Source of the DNA: Rhabdornis inornatus
Taxonomy: Eukaryota > Chordata > Aves > Passeriformes > Rhabdornithidae
Length of the DNA: 64,000 bases
Reading direction: 5' to 3'
Assembly: GCA_013397075.1 (NCBI GenBank)
Contig: VWZS01002681.1
Span: forward strand, 299,313-363,312
In this document: positions 1-14,000 of the stretch, piece by piece
How the letters are laid out: each line of letters opens with the position of its first letter
Position numbering within the stretch: the stretch's first letter is position 1
Notes under the pieces: generated by a model
Database searches by the model: none
Told to the model about the DNA's origin: nothing
Seen by the model: the letters and a program-made list of their open reading frames with translations, nothing else
Made by a program: the position numbers and the translations under genes

Positions 1-1390
1 GCAATTTGTCTGGAAACTTAGTGTTTGGCTCCCAGAGTGGAATACCAAAATGTGGGCATCGTCTCTGTAGATGCCTCTTACCCATTTAGTCATCCTGTGC
101 TCATTTTACAATCAGCTGAGAAAAAATTCATTCCTAAGGTGAAGTACATATTTTCCTAGTGTAGGCATCTAAAGCAAGTCAAATCAGTCTATTCCAGTGT
201 TGAAATAAATGAACATTTCTATTGATGGAGACAAGGATCTTGCTGTGACTTTTTAGAATATGTGGGAGACACGCAACAGCACAAGCCTGACTCCACAATT
301 TAGTTTAGATGCCCTCTTGCACTCTGTGACATCTTCTTTCTGATGAACTGGGTGGAATCATGGTTGTTCCCCATTTGGGAGGTTCGCCAGAATGCAAGCC
401 AATTCTACAGATTTTCTTTGCTTCATATGTATGCTATGGAACCAATTGATTATGGGAAAAGTGAGGAGAAAAGCAAAACTAAATCTGTGAAACTCTGTTT
501 TTTAAAGACATGCATGTATTTTTTTTACCATATGAACTGCCAAGTCTCTAAACTGGTTTGCTTAGAGAGAGCTGCAAATAATTCTTTGCTTAGCAATGCA
601 ATTGCCACATCATGTTTTCTGTACTGTCATATATAATTATTGAAGTAGAATGCCTCAGGTGACATCAGTGACAGATTGGTTTCTTTACGCTGATGGTTTT
701 GCAAGACTGTGAGTAAAATTTTGTAATAGTAATTAATGATTTGAAATTTTGTAGTGCTATAAAACATTCATCACTCCTTGCTAACATAAAAGTCAGCAAT
801 ATCATCGTATCCAATAGTGCAAAATTTACTTGTGTGAGCAGGATTTGAAATCACTGAGAGCTTTGTCCACAATGTAATTACTCCTGATATTTATCTTAAA
901 TTTAAATCTTGTTTTAATTTTTCTTAGTGACCCGTATGATTGGGTAGGTATTGTAATTATACAATTAATTTGTATTTCATTAGAAATCCCAGAAGTTTGG
1001 ATAACAACCTGTGACTTGGTACTTCCTTTCATGAATATCTTAGCATTTCTCTTGCAGAGCTGCTTTATCATAAATACAGTATTATAAACGCATACACAAA
1101 CTCACAAATGCCACTGAGAAATAGTATTTGTAATTAAGAGGACTTGTATTATGTTGTAAAATTAGTTACTAAGTTCCCTTTTTGATGCACAGAAACTTAA
1201 TTACTATAGTCTCCCTTTGGTGAGCAAAGTCATTAAACCAGTGTAATGGAGTGAAGAATCAACTTTTATACCTAAAAAGTGTGTTTTTTCCAGAAATATT
1301 GGTACCAATGAAAGTCCCAGTATCGTGAATTCCTTGTGAATCCCTGATTTTCTTATTATCTATACTATTATAAATTATTCTGTGATTCTA

Positions 1391-1427
1391 AAGCTACTGT
1401 ATGATTTTATAAAATCACATGTAGCTT
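1391..1427. repeat. Nested palindrome
   Basis: The 16-bp perfect palindrome TGATTTTATAAAATCA (1402-1417) lies inside a second complementary pair, AAGCTAC (1391-1397) and GTAGCTT (1421-1427). They are separated by small unpaired segments. Confidence 0.85.
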
Positions 1428-2753
1428 AACAGAAAATAATGAAGTTTCACTGGGATAGAAGTAGTTAAAAATTTAAATCCAGTTCTGGCATTAATGGATC
1501 TTCCACTTGTTGAACAAAAATAATGAATAAACAAAATTGATAGAAAAATCTAAATTAGCAAGAGATTTCTTAGAGGGGAATCACAGGTACAATATTAATT
1601 TCTTGTTGATAGTAAAAATCCTGAAGTGAATATTTGTATGTTTTTCTGATATTCTGCTTTCAGAATTTGTGTTGTTACCACATTGGTCTCACACACTTCT
1701 CACTTATCATATGGATACGTTAAGAAGAGGCACTAGCACAGGAACAAATCTCGTGGGAGTTTTTGAGTCTGAATGGGCTCTGGGCTGCTGTGTGGAAATG
1801 ATGCTTGCTTGGGAGGCAGGACAGTCATCCCAGGGAAGGAGGCTTTGAGCCTTTTCCACTCTGAAAATTCTTGTCAACATTGCTTTGGTGTTACCTCCAA
1901 GTTCCTGTCTCTCACTCACAGAATGATGTGTGATGCGTTTATTATCCTTTTCAGAATCTTGTTTTGCAGCACTATTTAATGAAAAAGAATTTGTCCAACA
2001 TATTTGTGTGTATTTTATTTCTGCGATCTTCAGCGATGCCTTGGGGTAAATAAGATCACGTAAATGAAAATTGAAACCACACTTTGGTTGATTTGGTGCA
2101 TGGAAGACTTCTGAAAGCAAATGGCTACAGCAGTAGCACAGCTGTGCTGTGAGGAGTGCCAGGGTGCTGCTCTGGGGCTGTGAACAGCTGGGTTTGTTTA
2201 CTAGTGATGCTCTCCTGTTAGAGAACAAGCAGTTACAAAAGTCATAATAAATGTCACTGGAGCACAACAGAAGCTATGGAGAGAGAGACACTAAATTGTG
2301 TCAGTTCCTTCTGTGCCCAGAGGCTTCAGTTTAGCCAAACCAAAGAGTTACAAGAGTGAATCTGTTTGACACCGTGATGCAGACTGTCTTCCCTTTATTC
2401 CAGGTGTTCCATCCTAGCTGTGAAGTATCCTTTTTTGGGTAGTTAGCTTACCCTGTTATATCTTAATGACATAAATTAATCTATGGATATCCCTCATAAG
2501 ATTTATTTTTTCCAAGTGTTGTTAGACAGCAGTACATCTACCAGACCTTATTTATTTAGGTTTTCTTCTTATGCCTGAATTTGTGAGGAAGAGACTAAAC
2601 TTAAAATACCCCAAAAAGCAACATAAATATTAAATAAAAAGAAATAAAACTTATTTAAAAATAGGCAAGTACATTAAGAGTAACCTCCTTTTTTTCATAT
2701 TTAATCCAGTCTCAGCTCATGACTCTTTAAATTTCAGGACTGAAATAAATCCA

Positions 2754-2788
2754 TTTTACTAGACAGTTATTTTTAACTGTTAGTAAAA
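2754..2788. repeat. Hairpin, 15-bp stem with one bulge and TTTT loop
   Basis: TTTTACTAGACAGTTA (2754-2769) is complementary to TAACTGTTAGTAAAA (2774-2788) apart from one extra G. The loop is four T. Confidence 0.88.
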
Positions 2789-3613
2789 CATGTTCCCCTT
2801 TCTCATAGATTGTTAAAAAATACAGACTTATTAATATTAGATGTAACATATGTAACTTCTCAGTGAAGGTAGTGCTAGTCAAATTCAGTGTTCTTTAAAA
2901 ATATTTGGTATGAGCCCTCCTTGAAGGTTAGGCAATTACATGGGTAAAGTAAACAAAGCTGCAGTTTGAACAAATGTGGTCCCTAGGTTGTCATTAAACC
3001 TGTTCTTAGGAACTGTGAGAGAGGAAAAGGTAAACAGCACTCTGTTTGACTTTGCTATTGTTATGTTTAATCTTCGTGTAAAATGGCTTTCTCTTTTGGA
3101 GAAATTTGATACATGAAAAACCTTGTTCTCTACTAACCAGCAAAATTAAATTGAGTTCCTTTAATATCCTTTAATATCTCTGTTCTTTGACATTTCATTA
3201 CTTTGTTGATGCTGCCCTGCCTTTTTTGCTGAGGTGGGAGTCAGTAGATTAAAGATAATTGAAAAATGGATCAGATTAGCTATTGGAGAATAATTCTGGA
3301 CTTGATAATCATACATAATCAATCTGCTACACCAATACAACACTATCCAAATGCTGCAAGAATTATCTATTTAACTTGACATAATGAATCACAGCTTACT
3401 GAATAATTAAATGTCACTGTAAAGTTACATTTTTTAAAAATGATACAACACTGTAAACAAGACATAATATCTACTGAAATTAGTATACTTGTGCCCCCAG
3501 TGTCAGACTTGAAATTTTATTTTCAAGGAACAAAGTTAATATTAAAATACATAAAAAGCTAATACAGCACAATTTCGGCTGATTTCATCTTTGTGACAAG
3601 AAAGAGTGGATTT

Positions 3614-3647
3614 TACTTCACTGTAAAATGTGAAGTATTTTACTGTG
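3614..3647. repeat. Two overlapping, mutually exclusive stem-loops
   Basis: TACTTCAC (3614-3621) can pair with GTGAAGTA (3630-3637). Alternatively CACTGTAAAAT (3619-3629) can pair with ATTTTACTGTG (3637-3647) with one mismatch. Confidence 0.7.
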
Positions 3648-6600
3648 AGATAGAGGGATTTGATTCTTACTGTCCTTTGATGCCAGTTATTGTTGACAAA
3701 ATACTGGCAGAGATCATATCACTTACTAGATATTTTCTGCTGCTTTGGGCTGCTTGTCAACTCAAATTGTAGAAGGCAGTGTAAACAACTTAAAATTTTA
3801 GCCCTGACAAAAAAATATGTGCAAAGGGAGAGGCATTACTGCTGCTCATCAGTTTCCTATTTGTCCAATATAAAGGGAAAGAAACATCTTAGATTTAAGG
3901 ACAAGGTCTGAAGGAGTTTTCTCAAGTATCCCTACACTGGCTTTTACAGACATACTCATTCTCTGTCTTTGAATGCAAGAACAATTTTAACTCAGCCAGT
4001 TTAAAGGCAAGATGACTGCAGCATAAATTGCTGCTAGCTGAGGCATTACATTCCTGTGTGTGGAGCAACCCTCCTGTAGCAGCCAGCAGTCAAATACATT
4101 CTTTCACCATATCAGGGGCACAGAGTGCGCTTCTAGTGACTGTGAGAATTGATTTAGGAGTTTGTAAAGAAGGGCTGAGGAGAAACATCCAGTAACCAGC
4201 ATTTAGTGAGAAAAGCTGTGTGGTTTGCAGCAAAGGGCTGAATGTTGAACCCTGGAAGTCTCAAGGATTTTAAAACAACTGTGTCATTATATTTTGTATT
4301 TTGATGTGTTGGGAGTCAAGTTAGGGTCTCTTGTAAAGGTTCAATGCTGACATTCCAAACTAATCCAACAGCTACACTGCCTTTGAACGTGTAGCTATTT
4401 GATTAGTGGTGCTTAGAGCTTTGTGAGTGTAATTTAAAAGAATGTAAAGTACATAGAGGAAATATGTTCTTACATTGAGTGTTTTCCTTAGAACAGAGAA
4501 AAACTAGAAATTAATAACACTGATCAGTTATGTGCACTTTCATCATACTTTATTAATAGCTAGATATTCTAGGATTTTAAGTTTGAAAAACCAATTTTAT
4601 TTTAGTCCAGTTATCTTGTTCTTTCCATATGATATTTAACTTCAAAATAACATCAGACTAGTTTTTGTTTCCTGATATCTGTCTCCATTATTTAAACCAC
4701 AGTGACTCCTGCTGATACTCACAGGAACATCTTAGACTGTGTATCTGTTCCCCTCACCTCCTGATTTGGTTCCTTTGGATTGGTTCCAAATGGTAAACTT
4801 GGCATCTGACTGGTTCAACAGTTGTTAGAATAGAAGGGAAAGTGTCTTTCAAATGAAGAGTAAATATTCCTTGGCAATCTAAGACATCTAGAAAGTCAAA
4901 GCCATCCTTTAAGATTGCAGTTACAAACTTAGGCTCCTCGGTGCTTTGGTGAAGCAGTAGTAAGGAGTATGTCTGCTGGTGGCAGGTACCCAGGTTAGTG
5001 CAAACTGAAGTACTATTGCTTTTCCAAATGCTTCATGCTTTAAAGGGGTTTTATAAACTCAAAGCTAACCTGCATTTAGACAAAAATCAGAACTATACAC
5101 TTAAAATAGGATAATGTAGCATAAGACAGAAGAAAAATGAAAATTCTTATGAAAGTTGTGTGTTCATTCTTTCCTACAAAACACAGTCCTGTCCTCTAGG
5201 TTCACACTTTTCCCCACAATCTTTCACGGGCTGCAGTAAATGTGAAGAGTTCATTTAGGTCTCTAGAAAAAAAATGTCTTTAAAGTCAGTCAGAGAATTT
5301 GCTTTATATTTATTTCCTGGTCTTCTCAGCAGTCTTCTATTCTCTGCTTTTACTGCAGGCTTCTCCTTGCTATGCCTCCCATTCATTCCTTTTCTTCTTT
5401 TCTTTTTAGCAGAACATGATGTACAAGACACAAATAGGACTGCTAGGACTGCTATGCTTTCCTTTTCTAATTTCTCAGGAAACCAATAACGCTAGTGTTC
5501 AAAAAGTATGCAAAGCAGGGATAGTCTTCCCCTGTTAATCAGTGCAATTGTTTTCACCTTGTCTTTTGGCAGAGGGACACAAGAAGGGAGAAGTAAATAG
5601 AGTGAGGTTGAGTCCGATAATAATGCAGAAGCATATTTCCATTTACTCAGGTATATAGATACAGTGCAGTGTGCCTTGTGCTGAATCACATACCTGCTTG
5701 TCCAGAGGTTAATCTTGTTGGAGGTAGTTCCTATTTTCTAGTGCAAGTCCTAGATGCAGGGAAAAAACTGACGGTACAACTTGAATAGCTTCTGCATAGA
5801 ACATGCCTTTGTGCCAATAAGGGTCAGGGTGTGCACTGGGTCTTAACACAATCACCACTCCCTGTGCTAGCAGCACATTAGTTTTTGAAAGATATAGAAA
5901 GATTTGGAAAGACTTAGCTAGATGTGGGTAGCTTTGCCCTTGTTTGTAAATAATCTATAGCATCTGTGCTGTTCTTTTCCTTTATGGAATACAATATTGT
6001 GGAATATTGCAAAACACTGGAGGCAGATAACGGTACTGGTTAATTAGCAGTCCCAAGAATAGTAAAAAATCTTTAGACCTGCTAGTGCAGTCCTTAATAG
6101 TGTTTCTATTTTCCTGCCTTTTTTGTTTCATGATCAGCCCTGATAAATTTTCCTGAAATACTTTAGAAAAAAGAAGCCTGTATTATAATTTAGATTACAC
6201 AATTCCAACCTTAAATATTACTTTATTTTGTTAATAACTTTGCTGGAGCTTTAAGATCCTCAAAGTATTTCAATTAAACATGAAACCTGGCTAGGCAAAC
6301 AAAATCTTGAACTGCATTTTTCAGATGTTTCACAGGATGCTTTCCTCCCTCCCTGCTCTTATTCTGAGAAGCATGCTTGACATAGGCACCTTTGACAAAC
6401 AGCAGAGGCTTGAGTTGAGATTGTATCACCTTGGAATTTTAAAATCTCGGCAGGAATTTGAACTCAAAGTGTTACCTTTTCAAAGTACTGCCAGGCAGAG
6501 ACTGACATTCAGTGAGGGGGTGGAATTACAGTGCGAGGCCAGAATTGGCTGAATTTTAGCTTCCAAACTCTTTTAATATAGTATTTAAACTCTTACTGCA

Positions 6601-9600
6601 CAATTCTGCTTAAACCCAGACTTTGCTACCTTGTCTTGAGTCCAAAGCTATGTCCCCAGAATCTGAAAGATTGTATCCAATTCTTCTGTTCTTCCGGTTT
6701 CAATATTTCTAAATACTTTATAGATTCTCATCCAAACCCCAAACTCGTTCAAAGTTCAGTGTTTATTGTTTCTTACGTGTTTGAAAAGATCAAATGAATT
6801 AATTGGGAAGACATGTGTAGTGGTGTGGAAAATACATAACTAACAGTTTTGATTCTTAGCAAGGTTTTTTAATTCAGCATGCACTGAGAATTTTCTTTCA
6901 TTGATTGTGCTAATTCCTAAGCCTTTTTATACTAAAGATTATGCTACTCCCATTTTCTGGGAAAGAAAGGAGGGTGCACTAAGAACTGGAACTCAGACAC
7001 TTTTAGAATATAAATACAGCCTGCTTTGCTCATGAATTGACTAATGCATTGCTCAGTGATTCACTGGAACTAGGATTCTGAGAAACAAAAAATACTAGAC
7101 TCACAAAGGCTTTTATGTACTACTTGAAAGAAAGAACGGGGTCAGACACTTTTTTGAACTAATTCTTGATGACACAGGAGAAATTTAAAGTCAAAAGAAA
7201 CTAACAGAAATATGCAGGGAAATATATTTTCTTGCTGCCAGGAAAGAAACAGGCAAGTTTTGTTCTGCCTCCTTGGATATTTTGCCAGCGATCAGTAGTG
7301 TAGACTCCATCTGAGAAAGGCAGACAGAGGACCAGCTTTTATTAGTCACTTTTGCTATCTCCTCCTTCACTGTCTCCTGTAACTTACATTCATAACTTGT
7401 TCTAATTTAATTCTGAAGGAAAAATGCTTTTAAGAAGGAAAATTGCAGCTAAAATGCTCTTAAGTTAAACTGTCACCCTAGCGTCCATAACAGCTCTATA
7501 TTTTGCCTTGATCACTTGACAAATACAGCATGTTTTCCACATGTGTCCATAGGTGTTGCCCAGCAACTAATTCTCCTATTAGTTGTGGGTTTTAATTGCC
7601 TTCACCCAGCTAGGTTCTCCATCTCCTTTCAGGTTTGTTCCACCAACCCTCTCAGTTCTCTCGCTGTCAGTAGCAAAGGGGCAAGTAACAGAGACTGTTA
7701 AGTGCAATGGAGATATTGTTAACATTAAGCTATTTTTGTATCCTTAACTTTCTTTATCCTTCAGAAGATTAGTCCCAGGTGAAATGTTTTATAAGCACTT
7801 GCTTTCAGAGACAGGGGTAATTACTATAGGGAAAAAATATACCAAATATATATTTATTACATATGTTTTTAACCTGTTTTTTTCCTGTATAGCTTACTTG
7901 TGCCAGATAAGTGAACTGACCTATAACAGCAATATGGCTGGAGTATGCAGAGAACTATACAGAAATCCTTTTACCAAAAAAATTACACAGGTTTAACTGT
8001 ACTACAAAATTTTTCATCATAAATCCAGCTTCACAATCAAAATATTTGTCTGCTCAGAGGCTTTGTTTTTAATTGTAAAAAATATATTTGAACTGGGTAT
8101 ACCCCGAGACCTAACTCCAGCTTTGTAAGTATTTTTGTCATCAGTCTTGGAAGTTTTCCACAATGTATAATGGCCTTTTTTATTTTGTTTTCTTTCAAAT
8201 GTCTTTGATTTGAAGATGTGACCCAACCCTTTACTATTTTTGCTTCAACAGTGCTTCCAGAAGAAAGACAGTAAATAAAAGTCAGTTGCTTGTGTCTTCC
8301 TTCACGTTCAGAGATTTTCGTTTACACAGCTGGCTGAATGCTAAGATGTTTACTACTGAGGCAGATCAAAAACTACCTTGCATTACTAAAGAAGCTTTAA
8401 TTCTCTCTAGATCTGAGAGAAGTTGCCAGAAGATTTTTCAGTTGCAACCTAGATTTATAATTTGGTGGTATGTAGTTCATAACAAGTCTGAACCTGTAGA
8501 ACCTAGAACATTTAGATCATTTAGTTCTAATTAATTTGCATTTATTTGTAATCTTTGTGTAGTTGTGCAACTCTGTTAAAAGGACACATATTCTAATCTT
8601 TACACTGTCTGTATAGTAGTTTAAGCATTATGGATTTAATTTGATGATAGAAAGGAGGGGAAAATCAGGTTCAAAGTGTGTGAGATTTAGACGTGTTAAG
8701 ACCTGCATGTGTCAGCAATAGTATCTGCCTTGTTAGCAGGCTTAAAGCAGACATACATAGGTTTTGTTTCCTTCTCAAGATCAGTACCTCTGTGTCAAGG
8801 GATCATCAGCTAATGTCATCTTCTGACAGCCAGCTCAGTGCATATCACATCAATCCTCCTTTAAATTTGCCAACAAAACTTTTCTACCTATATCCATAGT
8901 TAAAATATTTAGGCCATGATCATTTCCAGGTAGGAAATACCTGCACTCCCAACTGCTAACCCTAGTGTGGTGGCAGGGTATGACCACACAGCACAGCTGT
9001 ATCTTTCAGACTTTCCAGGCCTCATGTTGTATTGTGTGTCTCTGTGATAGCATAAAAGTACACGAACCTGCCTGTGCATTTTCATTTTTGTTACTACCAG
9101 TAAGGATGCCCTGCTACAAGTGAAAAGGAAGGAAACTTTCATTCTTGTTTAATATGGGCTTAATTATGATTGCATTTACTTGGGGGTAGAACCTGACCCA
9201 AGGACCAGCTCTTTCCTGTTTCCCAAGTGGGTACCTATATTAATACAGATTGCACTGAGATATTGCTAAGTACCACCTTCAGCTTGACAGAGGAGCTTGG
9301 TGCAAAACATCCATTTCAAATCTTCTGATATTGATACTCTGAAATTCTACAGCACATATTTTAACGTATTTGAAGAACCAAATTATCTTGCTTTATTCTT
9401 CTCAGACTCTAGCCAACACCAGTGCTCAGCACCAGAACTGTGTAATAAGGTTTTATGTCAAAGCTCTGATGTTTTTTGCTTTTCATTTGGCTTCTCTTTG
9501 AGGCCAAGTGAATTTTCCCTTTTTTTGCCTTTTTTGGAGCTGCAGTGTTTCTTGATATGCTTCCTCATGTGCAGCAGCAGGTGAAAAGTACATGACAGAC

Positions 9601-9665
9601 AAGAGAAATGATTTCTGAAGAAGAGGATGTGACATCAAAAAAAGGGAAGTTGGAAATTGTAGCTT

Positions 9666-9709
9666 TTCAGTGCATTAAGACACTCTTTGTCGTGCCTTAA
9701 TGCAATGAA
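9666..9709. repeat. Stem-loop, 18-nt arms with two mismatches
   Basis: TGCATTAAGACAC (9671-9683) faces GTGCCTTAATGCA (9692-9704) with one mismatch and an 8-base loop. The flanks TTCA and TGAA extend the stem past one further mismatch. No terminal motif of a known element was recognised. Confidence 0.85.
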
Positions 9710-11044
9710 GGATCCTAATTTAACCTGATTTATGCTATGGCTGTTACCATTTCCTCTTGTAATCAACATGCTCTCAGAAACAGTAGTGCATATGCAAACT
9801 GCCTATTACTAAAATTTGCAATTTTGATTCTGTGGTGTCATCACCTGCTTTTTAATGTATAAATGGCTCTGCAAGCAGTGAGACATGGAAAAAATGGGCT
9901 TTGTTTTATTAGTGTCTGTGAAAATTAGTAAAAAGTGTGTCTAGCTGATTTAGCTTGAACTATTTTATTTTTTGCTTTTCTATGCCTCAGGCCATGAAGT
10001 CGTAGGAATTTTTAAAATATGTGTTGTATTGGTGACATTCACTTTTTGTGGTGTGATTTTATTCCTTCCGTATTTTTACTTCTGTTTGCTACTAGTAGTC
10101 CTTGTTCTCTTTTCTTAAAAAAGCGGTTTTTAAATGACAAAAAAGGGCAGCTCCCCATGAATAACATCTTGATTTATATGGGTATTTTCAGACATAAAAA
10201 TAAACTGATATAATTCAAAGGCATGAATTCCCAGGAATATATCCAAAAGTGACATTATCCACATGTGTGATCAATATTATTTAGCTGAAGACTGCCAAGA
10301 CCAAACTAGTCATTCTCCTTTTAGTAGCACTGTGAATAAACTAAGAGCTAAGAGCTTCCCCTGCCTTGCTTGAATTCTGATCTGGTAAAAACAAAGAAAA
10401 TTATTTTAGTGATATGATTAATTTAATTTTATTTATCCCACTGTGAGGCCTTTTGGTCTTGCACTCTTCTCCAGAATTCCAGACTTATGTTCAATTAACT
10501 ATGTTATTAGCACAGGGCCTACAAACCCTGGAAGCTGAGCTCATGACTGACTAGGTCTGTAACTACAGTCCAAGGGATACAGGGAAACCAGCCATTTTTC
10601 AGAAGTTCTTTTGCTCAGAATTCCTGATTTTGAGACAAATTTTGTTTTTAAATCATTGAGCTAAGTCTATTAATTTAGAAGAGCTTGAAAATCTTTATGT
10701 AATATGACTTGCAAAACTCAACCTATTATTTCAGCTATTATTATAGCATACAATTTTGAAGAACAAACTTCAAAAAAGAGACCAAAAATACCCAAAGGAG
10801 AACAGCTAACACCATCACTGGGAATTTTAACAAAGGAATGTGACCCCCCTTATTGAAAAAAAAAAGATTAAACTGAGAAATTTGCAAGTAATTTCAGAAT
10901 ATAATCCACTCAAATAATTAATTCTTACATGTTCTTAATATTCTATGAAAACATCAGGGACGCTTTTTTGCAATTATAGTAATCTTTTAGAGGAAGCAAG
11001 GCTTGTGTTAAAATGAGCATCCTGCGTTCCCTTGTTGAGCACTT

Positions 11045-11081
11045 GATCTTATAGATTTTCTAGGGATCTTATAGATTTTCT
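11045..11081. repeat. 17-nt direct repeat, period 20
   Basis: GATCTTATAGATTTTCT occurs at 11045-11061 and again at 11065-11081, a recent small tandem duplication. Confidence 0.95.
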
Positions 11082-14000
11082 GGAATCTTAAGGCATGACG
11101 TAGAAACTGCAGAAGCTGTGAAGGGAGCATCGTGTACAAATGGAATGATGCATCTGACCCAGGTGTTGCTGACTGCTCTTTCTCAGCATTCCTACTGCTG
11201 GGACATACTGTAGGAATACATATAACTGGTAAATTTTTCTAGTTCCAAATCTGCACTGCATTTAATGTTTTTCTTTTTTTGTTGCTTTTTATTTTTTAAT
11301 AAAGAATGCCTATCCTGTAATATCCACTAGCATCCTCCTCACCCTTAATTTACAGTTAAAATGTTAGGGTTCAGTCATGTCAGTACAAGTTTTCTTGCTT
11401 CATTGAGTAAAGTGACACAAACTTAAATTCAATGGTAACTTCAAAAATTTCACAATATTAGGAAATAGCTTCAGCCAATACTGCAGTTATAAGACTTTTG
11501 ATTACTTCTGATAAATCTAAATGTTATCTAGGGTTATTTGCTTCCTGAGTGACATTTGTAGTTCCAGTCTCGGCATGTTGATAAAATTGAAAACAAAAAT
11601 TTTCATCACTCTAACCGAAATTGTGTATTTGTAATAAGGCACAGCCAGTTGACCCATGTGATGAAAGTAGGCTGAAGGCCAAGGAATTCTGGATCACCTG
11701 AGATAAAATGCTAAAGCTGTATGGCAAAACAATGAGCTTGCATCTCACTATGCAGAAAGACAAATAAACCAATAGGAAATGTTTCATCTTAGTAAGATAG
11801 AGAAATTGTATTTACTTAATGTAATGGTGATTGGGATTCATAACTCCAGTGAGTGAGACACTTCTGGGTGTGTACTGTTATAATAAATACACACATTCCA
11901 CTGAAGAGATTAAAGCTCTTGGTACTAATAAAAAAAGTGATCAAGGTAGCATTTATTGCTTAATGATGTGTGTCTGCTGCATCTGTTCAGAGGTACTAGC
12001 TTGCCTTCAGTAAAACTTGCAACAGACACTCTAGAGATAAGTATGGGTGGGTACACGAGCGAGTGTCTCTCCAGTCTTGCTTCATGACTCACACAAGGAC
12101 ACGTCACAAAGCCGAGTACGGGACTGGAGAACACTTTTTTCCAGTGAACAAATAATAAAGTACTCCAGACAGACTAAGGTCAAATCCAAGTACCCCAGCT
12201 TCCCTCACCTTGGGGGAGAGGATGAGAAGTAAGGGCTAGTTTCAGGCCTCACAAAGACTATGCAGCTGATGGTGTGGTGACCATTGCTTGATAAAATGCA
12301 GCTAAGTCACACCCTCAGCACAGGCCTCTATGTAAATTGTACAGTCTAGCCCAAAATGCTTGTCTGCGGTTTGCTAACTTAGGTTCCTTTTAGGTTTTAT
12401 TTCCTGGTGGTTTGTTTGTTTTGCAGCTCTCTCAGCACGTCTTTGCCTCTCTTTCTTCAGAATTATGTTGCTTGCTTTGGCACTGATCTCCATAGTCAGT
12501 CTATGATTTTCTCTGTATTGTTATTTATTTTTTCTTCTACGTTTTGCAATTGCTATAACCGGTCAGGTGTGTGCCCTTCCTCAGAATGCTTTTTCCACTG
12601 GGATGAGGGTGGGAGCAGGAGATACAGCCATATTTTGACTTAAAAAGCCTATCTTTTTACTGGTTTTCTTATAGTCTATAGTATTGGTAACTCAACAGAT
12701 TAACAACAGTAAATACTATTTAGTTAGCTTCATCGTGATATGTAAACATAAGCAGTCATGCCTGCTTATACACCAAATATATCAAGTAGCAAGTGAAAAA
12801 CTGTAGTATCTAAGTATCTCACCTCTCCTTGGAGTACCTGAGAGAGCCTGATAAAGATAGATAAAGAATTAAAGAGAAAACCAATGAATCCAATGACTGC
12901 TGAAACACTGGAATTACAACTAAGGCTGGTAAAAAGGAGTTAAATGGAACTTCTCCTGAAACAGGCTTTCTGGCAGCATTTCAAAACTTGACTAGACTAT
13001 TTGTAACAAGAAAGGACTTAATAAAATCCTGCTGTTGATTTGATTTCTAATGTTTTCATAGCCTTTCAGTTTCAAGTATCTTCCCTATTCTTCAGCATAG
13101 CCTAATTGTGATCATAGCCACTTAAGTTTACTAATGATAACACTTTAAAGGCGCATATTGGAAGTCGAACAAATGAGATTTGTTGTAACACCGCTTTTCC
13201 CTTGATTTGTAATATCATTTTAATCCCGTGTATACTTTCTCTAAAAGCTTTGACAAAAGGCAGCAGTAAGTGTACTTGCTATGACTATAAGTTTGTGATG
13301 AATATGCTGCTATACAATGTCAGTATGCTGGGATGTATATCAAAGAAAAGTTGGAACTCAGAGCTGTGGAAATTTGAGACTATTGCAGATACCAAATCAT
13401 GTAATCTTTCATAAAATGCTTAATTATTTGAGGCACATTTTGTCTAGATTTTTTTTTGCTTTTCCCTCACTATAGGACTCTTCTAAAATGTGACTAATAG
13501 TTACTTAATTCCTTTGAGAATCAGCCTAAGAATACTGATAGTCACCTTGTACTCATTAGTTCTTGTGCTCAAATTTGGTTTTAACCTGAATAGCTTTTTT
13601 TAAGCTTGTCTTTGTTTTGTCTCTGTGCACGTGGCACAGCTATTACAGTTTGGGAGTTTCTGTGTGTTACTTTTAAACAAGGTAAGCTCTCTGTTTTGCT
13701 GTCAGCTGACGTCTCTGATCCCCTGGTCAAACTATTAGCTCCTTTCAGCACTTGTGGAACCTTCAGCTCTCCTGTCATTGATGTGGGTGATGACTTGCAC
13801 AAAGCCACTAATAATTCTCTGTTGGAAATAACTCTTTTCATACAACAGAATGTCACATATGTCTCATCCAGACAGAAACAGTTTGAGAGCCTTAGAGCCT
13901 GCTTGCCGTTCTGGGATTAGTGAATATCCTAGGGCTTTTTCATCCTACAGTTTGTTTCCAATAAGGCTCTCTTTTATGCCAAAAGACTGGGCATTTGGTG

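Noticed and set aside
1707..2267. 186-codon open frame on the minus strand
   Set aside because: No recognisable domain, no splice partners and ordinary non-coding composition. One frame of this size is plausible by chance in 64 kb over six frames.
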